From Streptomyces viridochromogenes (GTDB taxonomy: Bacteria; Actinomycetota; Actinomycetes; Streptomycetales; Streptomycetaceae): a stretch of DNA of 64,000 nt. A program made the translations under genes and the position numbers. Where the stretch lies: assembly GCF_001270495.1 (NCBI RefSeq), contig NZ_LGUR01000140.1, positions 48,918 through 112,917 of the forward strand, given 5' to 3'. Below, in pieces: positions 50,723 through 58,771 of this stretch (within the stretch, counting starts at the first letter, position 1; the number at the start of each line of letters is the position of its first letter). Below the pieces are notes generated by a model. That model did no database searches, was not told the DNA's origin, and saw only the letters and a program-made list of their open reading frames with translations.

Positions 50723-52111
50723 CTACCTGCGCCAGGGTCCCGTCACCGCGAACGTCGTGCCCGGTGTGTAGCAGTTGACGTACATCGTCCTGCCGTCCGG
50801 CGAGAAGGTGACCCCGGCGAACTCGCCCCACTCCGGCTCCTGCGGGGTCCCGATGGCCTGGGCGTTGCGGGCCATCGCGTACACCTCCCCGCGTCGCGTC
50901 ACGCCGAAGACGTGCTGGGCGCCGTTGCCGTCCTCGCACACCATCAGGCCGCCGCTGGGCGCGAGGCAGATGTTGTCGGGGGACTCGCCGGGGAGCTGGA
51001 GGTTGGTGTCGGGGCCGAAGACGATGACCAGGGTGAGGCGGCGCTCGGAGGGGTCGTAGCGCCAGATCTGCCCGTAGTGGTCCGCCGCCGAGCCCTCCGC
51101 GCTGCGGGCGAAGGAGGAGACGAAGTAGACGCAGCGGCCGCCCCAGTAGCAGCCCTCCAGCTTCTGTGCGTGGGTGATGCCCTTCGGGCCGAAGTCCTGG
51201 TGGCGGATGGGGGTCTGCGCGGCGAGGGGGTCCGGTACGTCGACCCACTCGATGTTCTCGAAGGTCGCGCCGGTCTCCTGGATCGAGGAGAGGTCGGGGA
51301 CGCCGGGCACGCGCATCGCCTGGAGGCGGCCGCCCGCGCGGAGGGTGCCCAGGCCGCCGTGCGGATGGTGGGGCAGGAAGCGGTAGAAGAGGCCGAAGGG
51401 CTTCTCGAAGGCGTCCTCGGTCTCGTAGACGATGCCGCGCCGCGGGTCCACCGCGATCGCCTCGTGCTGGAAGCGGCCCATCGCGGTCAGCGGGACCGCG
51501 CCGGAGCGGTACGGGTTCGCCGGGTCGACCTCGAAGATGAAGCCGTGGTCCTTGGTGTACCCGTTGGTGCCCGCCCGGTCCTCGGTCTCCTCGCAGGTCA
51601 GCCAGGTACCCCAAGGCGTGGGCCCGCCCGCGCAGTTGACGGCGGTACCGGCGATGGCGACCCGCTCGGACAGGACCCGGTTGCGGGAGTCCAGCGCCAG
51701 CGCCGTACAGCCGCCCTTGCCGGCGGGGTCGTAGGTGAGGCCCTCGACCGTCGGCACGGGAACCCTGCCGTCGGCGCGGTTCTCGTGGTTGCGGACCAGG
51801 TGGACGCGGCCGTGCCGGCCGGGCAGGGCCGTCATGCCGTCGTGGTTGGAGGGCACCAGGCCCTCGCCGGAGCGGAGCTTGTCGCCCTCACGGGAGAGAA
51901 CGCGGTAGGAGAAACCTTCCGGCAGGTCGAGCAGGCCCTTCGGGTCGGGGACCAGCGGGCCGTATCCGGTGTGGCCGAGGTTCTGCGCGGCGGCGGTGCC
52001 CGCGAAGAGCTCGGTGAGATTGCCGGCGAAGGCGATCGAGACGCCCAACGCGCCGGTGCGGGCGAGGAGTTGACGACGTGACGTACGGTCGGCGGCGGTG
52101 TGCTCGGACAT
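50723..52111 (-). CDS. PhoX/DUF839-family Tat-exported protein
   Basis: 462-aa exported beta-propeller-like protein of the PhoX alkaline-phosphatase family. The Tat signal is SRRQLLARTGALGVSIAFAG. Metal-site-like motifs are VPSNHDGM, LVRNHENRA, WLTCEETEDRAG and FQHEAIAVDP. Length is shorter than Vibrio-type PhoX (about 600 aa), so phosphatase activity is an inference. No PHO-box (GTTCACC direct repeats) is seen upstream. ATG at 52111 has GGAAGG 8 nt upstream. Confidence 0.8.
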   Translation of the reverse strand: MSEHTAADRTSRRQLLARTGALGVSIAFAGNLTELFAGTAAAQNLGHTGYGPLVPDPKGLLDLPEGFSYRVLSREGDKLRSGEGLVPSNHDGMTALPGRHGRVHLVRNHENRADGRVPVPTVEGLTYDPAGKGGCTALALDSRNRVLSERVAIAGTAVNCAGGPTPWGTWLTCEETEDRAGTNGYTKDHGFIFEVDPANPYRSGAVPLTAMGRFQHEAIAVDPRRGIVYETEDAFEKPFGLFYRFLPHHPHGGLGTLRAGGRLQAMRVPGVPDLSSIQETGATFENIEWVDVPDPLAAQTPIRHQDFGPKGITHAQKLEGCYWGGRCVYFVSSFARSAEGSAADHYGQIWRYDPSERRLTLVIVFGPDTNLQLPGESPDNICLAPSGGLMVCEDGNGAQHVFGVTRRGEVYAMARNAQAIGTPQEPEWGEFAGVTFSPDGRTMYVNCYTPGTTFAVTGPWRR

Positions 52112-52201
52112 GGGACAACCTTCCTGCTGGCGGACAGGAGCTGTGACCCCGCCGTGTCTATCACTTGGTGCGAGTCGCGGGAACCACGCGCGTAGCGTGT
52201 G

Positions 52202-53101
52202 TCACTTCTGAAGGGGCTGTCCGGGGGTGTCCGGCTCGGACTCCGGGACCGGTTCCGTGCGGGTTTCCCGGACGGGGTCCGCGACGGACTCCGCGACGGC
52301 GATGTGCTCGGAGGTGGGTGCGACCGCGTGGTCCGGCGGTGGCTGTGCCCCCCGCTCCAGGAACCGCAGCAGTTCCACCGGGATCGGCAGCACCAGCGTG
52401 GAGTTCTTCTCCGCGGCCACCGCCATCACCGTCTGCAACAGCCGCAGCTGGAGGGCGGAGGGCGCGTCGGCCATCTGGTGCGCGGCCTCGGCCAGCTTCT
52501 TGGATGCCTGGAGTTCGGCGTCGGCGTTGATGACCCGGGCCCGGCGCTCGCGGTCGGCCTCGGCCTGCCGGGCCATGGAGCGCTTCATCGACTCCGGCAG
52601 GGACACGTCCTTGATCTCGACCCGGTCGATCTGCACGCCCCAGCCGACGGCCGGGCTGTCGATCATCAGCTCCAGCCCCTGGTTGAGCTTCTCGCGGTCG
52701 GACAGCAGATCGTCCAGATCGCTCTTGCCGATGATCGAGCGCAACGACGTCTGCGCCATCTGGGAGACGGCGAAGCGGTAGTCCTCGACGTTGATGATCG
52801 CGGCCGTCGGATCCACGACCTTGAAGTAGACGACCGCGTCGACCCGCACCGTCACGTTGTCTCGGGTGATGCCCTCCTGGGCGGGCACCGGCATCGTCAC
52901 GATCTGCATGTTGACCTTGTGGAGCCGGTCCACCGCGGGCACGAGCAGCATGAACCCCGGATCGCGCACACGGCCCCGCAGGCGTCCGAGCCGCAGGACC
53001 ACCCCGCGTTCGTACTGCTTGACGACCCGTGCGGCGGCCGCGACGTACACCGCTCCCGCCGCGCAGACGCCCGCGGCCACGCCCAGCAGCTCCTCGACCA
53101 T
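52202..53101 (-). CDS. SPFH-domain (stomatin/prohibitin-like) membrane protein
   Basis: 299-aa flotillin/stomatin relative. A short N-terminal membrane helix (ELLGVAAGVCAAGAVYVAAA) precedes the SPFH domain (VVKQYERGVVLRLGRLRGRV, VDRVEIKDVSLPESMKRSMA in part) and a coiled coil (ARQAEADRERRARVINADAE). The C-terminal tail is proline and glutamate rich. ATG at 53101 has GAGGAGG 6 nt upstream. Such proteins scaffold membrane microdomains. It stands alone between two terminator-bounded genes. Confidence 0.88.
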   Translation of the reverse strand: MVEELLGVAAGVCAAGAVYVAAAARVVKQYERGVVLRLGRLRGRVRDPGFMLLVPAVDRLHKVNMQIVTMPVPAQEGITRDNVTVRVDAVVYFKVVDPTAAIINVEDYRFAVSQMAQTSLRSIIGKSDLDDLLSDREKLNQGLELMIDSPAVGWGVQIDRVEIKDVSLPESMKRSMARQAEADRERRARVINADAELQASKKLAEAAHQMADAPSALQLRLLQTVMAVAAEKNSTLVLPIPVELLRFLERGAQPPPDHAVAPTSEHIAVAESVADPVRETRTEPVPESEPDTPGQPLQK

Positions 53102-53157
53102 GACGACCTCCTCAAGGAGGGGCCCGTTCGTGTGCTCCTGTAACGATATGCCCGGTG

Positions 53158-53191
53158 CCTGGTCCGGGGCCATGGACGGCCCCGGACCAGG
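53158..53191 (-). terminator. Terminator after SulP gene
   Basis: Perfect 14-bp stem (53158-53171 with 53178-53191) and a 6-nt loop between the SulP stop at 53222 and the SPFH start at 53101. Confidence 0.8.
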
Positions 53192-53221
53192 GTTCACACC
53201 GAGCCAGGAGTCATACGCCGG

Positions 53222-54679
53222 TCAGGGCGAGGTGACCCGCACCGGTTCCGTGCCCACCGCGCTGTGGCGCTCGGCCCAGTTCTCCAGGGCCGTACGGCAG
53301 GCGTGGTCCAGGTGGTGCAGTCCGGACAGGTCCAGCTCCACCGGACGGTCCTGGGGCAGGGCCTCCAGGCTGTCGAGGATCTTCGGCAGCCGGAGGAAGG
53401 TGGCGTTGCCCGACAGGTACGCCTGGATCGGTCCGGCGCCCTTGTCGATGACCTCCAGCTTCACGTGCGAGGCCTCCCATGCGGTCTTGGCGACCGACAG
53501 GGCCAGACCGATCAGCACGCCCTCGAACATGTTCACCGCCACGATCGAGACGGCGGTGACGACCAGGATCAGCGCCTCGCCCCGGTGGCCCCGCCACAGG
53601 GAGACGATCCCGCGGAAGGGGATCAGCTTGAAGCCCGCGTGGACCAGGATGCCCGCCAGCGCGGGGATCGGGATCAGCGCCAGCGTGGCCGGCAGCAGCG
53701 CCGCGAACAGCAGCAGCCACACGCCGTGCATGACCCGGGACGCCTTGGTCTTCGCGCCCGCCTGGACGTTGGCGGAGCTGCGCACGATGACCGCGGTCAT
53801 CGGCAGCGCGCCGAGCACACCGCAGACCGCGTTGCCCGCGCCCTGCGCCATCAGTTCCTTGTCGTACTCGGTGCGCGGCCCGTCGTGCAGCCGGTCCACG
53901 GCCGCCGCGCTGAACAGCGACTCGGCCGACGCGATGAGCGTGAAGGCGACGATCGTGGCCAGCACGCCGACGTTGGCGAGCTCGCCGAACGCATCCGCAC
54001 CGGGCGGCTGGATGGCGCCCAGCAGGCCCTTGACCTCGACGGTGGCGACCGGCAGGGCGAACAGCACGGACACCAGCGTCGCGAGGCCGACCGCGGCGAG
54101 CGGGCCCGGAACGGTGCGCACCTGGCGCGGCATCCGCTTCCAGAGCACCAGGACCGCGATGGTGCCGGCGCCCAGCCCGATCGAGGCCAGCGCCCCGGTG
54201 TTTCCGACGGCGTCGGCGAGCGCGCCGGGAAGCCCGGCTATCTTCGCCAGGCCGGAGGCGGGCGCCTTGGCGTCCGCGACCGAGTAGAGCTGTCCGGCGA
54301 TGAGCACGAGGCCGATACCGGCCAGCATGCCCTCGACGACGGAGACCGAGATGGCCCGGAACCAGCGCCCCAGCTTCAGGGCGCCCATGAGGAGCTGAAG
54401 GAGACCGGTGGCGAGCACGAGCACACCGAGGACCGGCAGCCCGAACTCCTGGACGGCCTCGAAGACCAGCACGGTCAGACCGGCGGCGGGTCCGGAGACC
54501 TGAAGGCTGCTGCCGCGCATCAGGCCGGTGACGAGGCCGCCCACGATGCCGGTGACGAGTCCGAGCTCGGCCGGCACTCCGGAGGCGACGGCGACACCGA
54601 CACACAGCGGCAGCGCGACCAGGAAGACGACCAACGAGGCGGCGAAGTCCTGCCGCAGGTGGGGGAACTTGGTCATCAT
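53222..54679 (-). CDS. SulP-family anion (probable bicarbonate) transporter with STAS domain
   Basis: 485-aa membrane protein with 10-14 helices. SulP signatures are VALPLCVGVAVASGVPAELG, GLMRGSSLQVSGPAAGLTVL and PMTAVIVRSSANVQAGAKTK. The C-terminal STAS domain (about 400-485) ends with VELDLSGLHHLDHACRTALENW. It is coupled to the beta-carbonic anhydrase just upstream; a GTG at 54688 overlaps that stop, while ATG at 54679 is the alternative used here. Pairing with carbonic anhydrase points to bicarbonate rather than sulfate (inference). Confidence 0.88.
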   Translation of the reverse strand: MMTKFPHLRQDFAASLVVFLVALPLCVGVAVASGVPAELGLVTGIVGGLVTGLMRGSSLQVSGPAAGLTVLVFEAVQEFGLPVLGVLVLATGLLQLLMGALKLGRWFRAISVSVVEGMLAGIGLVLIAGQLYSVADAKAPASGLAKIAGLPGALADAVGNTGALASIGLGAGTIAVLVLWKRMPRQVRTVPGPLAAVGLATLVSVLFALPVATVEVKGLLGAIQPPGADAFGELANVGVLATIVAFTLIASAESLFSAAAVDRLHDGPRTEYDKELMAQGAGNAVCGVLGALPMTAVIVRSSANVQAGAKTKASRVMHGVWLLLFAALLPATLALIPIPALAGILVHAGFKLIPFRGIVSLWRGHRGEALILVVTAVSIVAVNMFEGVLIGLALSVAKTAWEASHVKLEVIDKGAGPIQAYLSGNATFLRLPKILDSLEALPQDRPVELDLSGLHHLDHACRTALENWAERHSAVGTEPVRVTSP

Positions 54680-54684
54680 GCCGA

Positions 54685-55263
54685 TCACAGCGCTTCGAAC
54701 GCGTCGGTCTCGGCGCTGTGGGCGCGCACGGCGCCCTTGTGCACCTCGTAGTACCAGGCGTGCAGGTTCAGTTGACGCTCCTTCAGCTTCTTCTCGATGC
54801 ACGGGTACGAGCGCAGCCGCAGCAGCTGCGTCAGCACATGGGCCTGGACGCCTTCGGCGACCTCCGGGTCCTCCGCGGCACCCGTCGGGCGGGGAGTGGC
54901 GTGCGAGAGCCAGTCGCGCACGGCCGGTACGGCGTCCAGGTCGTCGCCGCGCACCAGCGCGCCGACGGCTCCGCAGTGGGAGTGGCCGCAGACCACGATG
55001 TCGCTGACGCCGAGGACCTCCACGGCGTACTCGATGGTGGCCGCCTCGCTGGTGGGGTGCTGCGAGGTGTACGGCGGGACGATGTTGCCCGCGGTGCGCA
55101 GCTCGAAGAGCTCGCCGGGGCGGGCGCCTGTGATCAGGGCCGGTACGACCCGGGAGTCGGAGCAGGTGATGAAGAGGACCTGCGGGGACTGCCCTGCGGC
55201 CAGTTTGGCGAACTCCTCAGGGCGCTGACCGAAGGTACGGGCGTTGTCGATGAGGGGCTGCAT
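54685..55263 (-). CDS. Beta-class carbonic anhydrase
   Basis: 192-aa zinc enzyme that interconverts CO2 and bicarbonate. Zinc ligands and catalytic residues are C34, D36 and R38 in ITCSDSRVVP, with H94 and C97 in CGHSHCGAV. ATG at 55263 has GGAGGAG upstream. It is the first gene of an operon with the SulP transporter; its TGA overlaps the GTG at 54688. Together they would supply bicarbonate for carboxylases. Confidence 0.95.
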   Translation of the reverse strand: MQPLIDNARTFGQRPEEFAKLAAGQSPQVLFITCSDSRVVPALITGARPGELFELRTAGNIVPPYTSQHPTSEAATIEYAVEVLGVSDIVVCGHSHCGAVGALVRGDDLDAVPAVRDWLSHATPRPTGAAEDPEVAEGVQAHVLTQLLRLRSYPCIEKKLKERQLNLHAWYYEVHKGAVRAHSAETDAFEAL

Positions 55264-55342
55264 GTGTGGTGACTCCTCCTGGCGCGTCTCGATGGCGCGT
55301 CGGGGTTTTTACATGACAGAGGTGGGGGGACTGCTCTGCTTC

Positions 55343-55747
55343 TCAGCAGCGGAAGACCTGAAGCCCCGCCGGAGTGTGGGACGCCGAGGATCTCGACGTG
55401 CGCTCATACGCGGTGCCGAGTGTGCCCGGCTGGTGCGTGGACGCGGGGTCCCGGGTGAGCAACGGTCGGTCGGGCGGCTGGGGCCCGGAGTCGGCGAAGC
55501 GCAGTTGGTCCCGCGTGCGCAGCGGACCGGTCGGGTCCCCATCACCCGACGGCACGCAGTGGCGGAACGTGAGGGTTTCATCGCGCAGCGCCTTGCCGGA
55601 GGGTTTGATTCCGGGCTGGGCCTTGGCCTTTGCCTGACTGACCGTATGCGCGTGTGCGAAGGAAGCGCTGGGTGTGAAGAACTGGAGGGCGAGCAGGACG
55701 GCGGCGAGGATCGAAACCACGGTCCGTGCCGTCGTACCTCGGAACAT
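55343..55747 (-). CDS. Small secreted hypothetical protein
   Basis: 134-aa protein with a clear signal peptide (TARTVVSILAAVLLALQFFT, cleaved near ASFAHA) and a polar, arginine/threonine-rich mature part without recognised motif. It contains two cysteines. It is preceded by 11-bp direct repeats and a 32-bp inverted repeat in the promoter region, so expression is probably tightly regulated. Confidence 0.6.
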   Translation of the reverse strand: MFRGTTARTVVSILAAVLLALQFFTPSASFAHAHTVSQAKAKAQPGIKPSGKALRDETLTFRHCVPSGDGDPTGPLRTRDQLRFADSGPQPPDRPLLTRDPASTHQPGTLGTAYERTSRSSASHTPAGLQVFRC

Positions 55748-55791
55748 GCGCCCCCCTCCAGACAGTCCACACCTATGGTGCGCACCAACGC

Positions 55792-55810
55792 TTGGTCAAC
55801 CGTTGGTCAA
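55792..55810 (-). promoter_or_regulatory. 11-bp-spaced direct repeats in promoter of small secreted gene
   Basis: TTGGTCAA occurs at 55792-55799 and 55803-55810, exactly 11 bp apart, read as TTGACCAA on the transcribed strand. The copy nearer the gene gives TTGACC as a -35 with ATAGGT about 17 nt downstream. The spacing resembles PhoP-type direct repeat units (GTTCACC), but the bases differ at one position per unit. Confidence 0.45.
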
Positions 55811-55817
55811 GAAACAC

Positions 55818-55849
55818 GTTAACCCGGCAAAGTTGTTTGCAGGGTTAAC
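55818..55849. promoter_or_regulatory. 32-bp inverted repeat upstream of small secreted gene
   Basis: GTTAACCC (55818-55825) and GGGTTAAC (55842-55849) flank an inner pair GCAAA/TTTGC. It is AT-rich for this genome and lies 70 bp upstream of the ATG at 55747, after the zapE stop. It could be an operator or a zapE terminator. Confidence 0.5.
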
Positions 55850-55922
55850 TTAACGTTTCGAGCTGAAGAGAGCCTGAAATGCGAGGGTGGCTTGGCTTGA
55901 ACCACCCCTTGACCAGGGGGAG

Positions 55923-57032
55923 TTAGTGGGTTATCAGGCTCTTGGCGTCGCGGGCCAGCGCGGTGAGTCGCGAGATGGCGCGGAAGTACTTCTTGCGGTA
56001 CCCGCCCTGGAGCATCTCCTCGCTGAACAGCTTGTCGAACGGCTGTCCGGAGGCCAGGACCGGGACTTCACGGTCGTAGAGCCGGTCCGCGAGCACGACG
56101 AGCCGCAGCGCGGTGGACTGGTCGGGAATCGGCCGGACGTCGGTGAGACACACGGCCTTCAAGCCATCGGTCAACGCGCCGTAGCGACTGGGGTGGACGC
56201 GCGCGAGGTGCTCCAGCAGATGCGGGAAGTCGTCGAGCGATGCGCCCTCGGTCGCGTACGCCGCCTTGGTCACCTGCTCGTCGGAGTACGGCGCCGGCGC
56301 CTCGGGCAGACCGCGGTGGCGGTAGTCCTCGCCGTCGATGCGCAGCGGGCGGAAGTGGGCCGACAGGCCCTGGATCTCGCGCAGGAAGTCGGCCGCCGCG
56401 AAGCGGCCCTCGCCGAGCTTGCCGGGGAGGGTGTTGGAGGTGGCGGCGAGTGCCACGCCCGCGTCGACGAGCTTGCCGAGCAGGGTGGAGACGAGGACGG
56501 TGTCGCCGGGGTCGTCGAGCTCGAACTCGTCGATGCACAGCAGGCGGTGACCGGAGAGGGTCTGCACCGTCTGCTGGAAACCGAGGGCGCCGACGAGGTT
56601 GGTCAGCTCCACGAACGTGCCGAAGGCCTTGAGCGACGGCTCGGCCGGGGTGGCGTGCCAGAGGGAGGCGAGCAGGTGCGTCTTGCCGACGCCGTAGCCG
56701 CCGTCGAGGTAGACGCCGCGAGGGCCGGCCGGCGTCTTGGGTGCCTTCGGCCTGCCGAACCCGAGGAAGCCGCGCTTGGCCTTCCCCGCACCACTCGCGT
56801 GCGCCCCGCCGAGCCCGCCCGCGAAGGACTCCAGGACCCCGACCGCCTCGATCTGGCTGGGCTGGTTCGGGTCCGGGATGTACGTGCTGAAGCGAACCGA
56901 GTCGAAGCGCGGCGGCGGCACCATCTCGGCGACCAGCCGGTCCGCCGGGACGTGCGGCTCAAGGGCGCACAGGGACAGCGGGCTCGCTTCGGCTATCGGG
57001 CTCGGCTTGGACACGGCGGAGGAGGACGACAC
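55923..57032 (-). CDS. zapE: Cell-division ATPase ZapE (AFG1 family)
   Basis: 369-aa P-loop ATPase of the AFG1/ZapE family. Walker A is GGYGVGKTHL (111-120), Walker B LLCIDEFELDDPGD, and sensor residues lie in AATSNTLPGKLGEGRF. An insertion of basic, glycine-rich sequence is at about 71-100. In E. coli ZapE associates with the FtsZ ring; family members in eukaryotes act in mitochondria. GTG at 57032 has no clear ribosome site. Divergent from the RibD-like gene, 37 bp between starts. Confidence 0.88.
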   Translation of the reverse strand: MSSSSAVSKPSPIAEASPLSLCALEPHVPADRLVAEMVPPPRFDSVRFSTYIPDPNQPSQIEAVGVLESFAGGLGGAHASGAGKAKRGFLGFGRPKAPKTPAGPRGVYLDGGYGVGKTHLLASLWHATPAEPSLKAFGTFVELTNLVGALGFQQTVQTLSGHRLLCIDEFELDDPGDTVLVSTLLGKLVDAGVALAATSNTLPGKLGEGRFAAADFLREIQGLSAHFRPLRIDGEDYRHRGLPEAPAPYSDEQVTKAAYATEGASLDDFPHLLEHLARVHPSRYGALTDGLKAVCLTDVRPIPDQSTALRLVVLADRLYDREVPVLASGQPFDKLFSEEMLQGGYRKKYFRAISRLTALARDAKSLITH

Positions 57033-57069
57033 GGTTCACCATGCTAAGCGCCGTGCCACACTCCATGAC

Positions 57070-57939
57070 ATGCGACGCCTGTTCCCTGTGACCGACGAGA
57101 CAGCAGCGAGGCCCTCCGGCGGTTCGCCCGGGGAGGCCGGGGCCGGGGCCGCTGGAGGGGGGCTTGTGGCCAGTGGGTCCGATGGCCTTCTGGGGGGTGA
57201 TCTCGCCGAGCGGGAGTGGAGCCTCACCGGGCTCGCCGCCGCCTACGCCTATCCCGAACCCGCGCCCGGCTCGCCGCAGCCCTGGTTGCGGGCCAACATG
57301 GTGTCCACGCTGGACGGGGCCGCCCAGCACGACGGGCGCTCGCAGCCCATCTCCACCGCCACCGACATGCGGATCTTCGGCACGCTGCGGGCGCTGGCGG
57401 ACGTCGTGCTGGTCGGCGCCGAAACGGTACGTCAGGAGGGGTACCGTCCGGCGCGCGTACGTGCGGAGTTCGCGGCGGCGCGTGAGGCGGCCGGGCAGGC
57501 CCCCGCGCCGGCGATCGCGGTGGTGAGTGCCGGCCTGGAGTTCGACTACGGCCTGCCGCTCTTCACGTCGCCCGCCGTGCCCACCCTGATCCTGACGGGC
57601 GCCGCCGCGGCACCGGACCGGGTCGCCGCCGCGGAGAAGGCGGGCGCCCAGGTGGTGATCGCCGGTGACGGCATCGGCGTGGACCCGGTACGGGCCGTGC
57701 AGGCCCTCGCCGAGCTCGGTCACACCCGGCTGCTGACCGAGGGCGGCCCACGGCTGCTCGGGCAGCTGGTGGCCGCCGGAGTGCTCGACGAGCTCTGTCT
57801 GACGATCTCCCCGATGCTCACCGCCGGAGACGCCCAGCGCATCGCCGGGGGGCCGTCGGTGGCGGTTCCGAAACGGTTCGAGCTGGTGTCCCTGCTGGAG
57901 GAGGACGGCTTTCTGTTCGGTCGGTACCGGCGGACGTGA
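57070..57939 (+). CDS. RibD C-terminal domain pyrimidine reductase-like protein
   Basis: 289-aa dihydrofolate-reductase-like protein of the RibD C-terminal family. After a disordered glycine-rich N-terminus of about 45 residues comes WLRANMVSTLDGAAQHDGRS, then ADVVLVGAETVRQEGYRP and LLTEGGPRLLGQLVAAGVLD. No deaminase domain is present. It may reduce a pteridine or flavin precursor with NADPH. ATG at 57070 lies almost at the promoter, so the mRNA may be leaderless. Confidence 0.82.
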   Translation: MRRLFPVTDETAARPSGGSPGEAGAGAAGGGLVASGSDGLLGGDLAEREWSLTGLAAAYAYPEPAPGSPQPWLRANMVSTLDGAAQHDGRSQPISTATDMRIFGTLRALADVVLVGAETVRQEGYRPARVRAEFAAAREAAGQAPAPAIAVVSAGLEFDYGLPLFTSPAVPTLILTGAAAAPDRVAAAEKAGAQVVIAGDGIGVDPVRAVQALAELGHTRLLTEGGPRLLGQLVAAGVLDELCLTISPMLTAGDAQRIAGGPSVAVPKRFELVSLLEEDGFLFGRYRRT

Positions 57940-58088
57940 GGTCAGGCGGTTCGGAAATGGGTTCTATGGATGCCGTGCTCCTGAAAACGGCGGAATCCAC
58001 CGTTCCGTTTAGCTTCCGCCGGGCACACTAAAACTCGCAGTCCCCGTGCGAGCACGGGGCAGGATGGTTTCCGCAGAAGGGGCGCCCG

Positions 58089-58562
58089 GTGTTCACAAGC
58101 GTTTTGATGATCGAGAAGGCCCTGACGTCCGCCGACGTGGAGTTCGTCACCACCTTGCACGGCGACGAGCAGGTCTCGTTCCATGTGCTGCTCCAGCCTC
58201 GGGGCGAGCAGGCCGACAGGTTGTTGCGCGCCATCGACGACATCGCGCTCGGCGAGCTGGACGAGGCCGTACGGGAGGGGGAGACCCCTGAGGGCGAGGA
58301 GGCGCTGACCACGGGGGAGCGGGCGCTGGAGGTGTCGCTCACGGCGCTGCGGACGGCCGGGGCGGAGGCAGAGGGGCGGTTGCTGGAGGATCACCCGCTC
58401 GATGCGCTGAAGGGCATGGTGGACGAGGTGGAGGCGGACGAGGTGATCGTGCTGACCGATCCCCACTACGTGGAGGAGTTCTTCCACCGGGACTGGGCGT
58501 CGAGGGCTCGGCACAAGGTGGGGGTGCCGGTGCTGAAGTTGTTCTCGCACAGTAAGGCGTAG
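58089..58562 (+). CDS. Conserved hypothetical protein (UspA-like fold possible)
   Basis: 157-aa acidic soluble protein (TLHGDEQVSFHVLLQPRGEQ, LLEDHPLDALKGMVDEVEAD, then EVIVLTDPHYVEEFFHRDWA). The alternating strands and helices recall universal-stress-like folds. Streptomyces homologues are sometimes labelled indole-3-glycerol phosphate synthase, which this sequence does not support. GTG at 58089 follows GAAGGGG. Function unknown. Confidence 0.7.
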   Translation: MFTSVLMIEKALTSADVEFVTTLHGDEQVSFHVLLQPRGEQADRLLRAIDDIALGELDEAVREGETPEGEEALTTGERALEVSLTALRTAGAEAEGRLLEDHPLDALKGMVDEVEADEVIVLTDPHYVEEFFHRDWASRARHKVGVPVLKLFSHSKA

Positions 58563-58580
58563 TGCTTTTCGGGGTCGCGC

Positions 58581-58674
58581 CGTAGCGGGTGTGGTGGACG
58601 CCGGCTGCGGGTCGTCTGTGGCCTGTCGCGCGCACGCGGCGGAGCCGCATATCGACACCGCCCCGCGCCCCTGA
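58581..58674 (-). repeat. Dispersed Streptomyces intergenic repeat, long form (copy 5)
   Basis: On the minus strand: AGGGGCGCGGGGCGGTGTCG, then ATATGCGGCTCCGCCGCGTG, then GCGACAGGCCACAGACG. It fills about half of the gap before murC and belongs to the same family as copies at 21375 and 28145. Confidence 0.7.
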
Positions 58675-58771
58675 GTCGGCACAGTGCCCGGCGCCCCATT
58701 GCTCAACGCCCGCCGGAGTACCCCATAGGCTGGGGTCTCACCGTCGTATCGCACATCCTGGGAGAACACGC

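Noticed and set aside
52112..52200. Possible PHO box before the phoX-like gene
   Set aside because: No GTTCACC direct repeats at 11-bp spacing were found.
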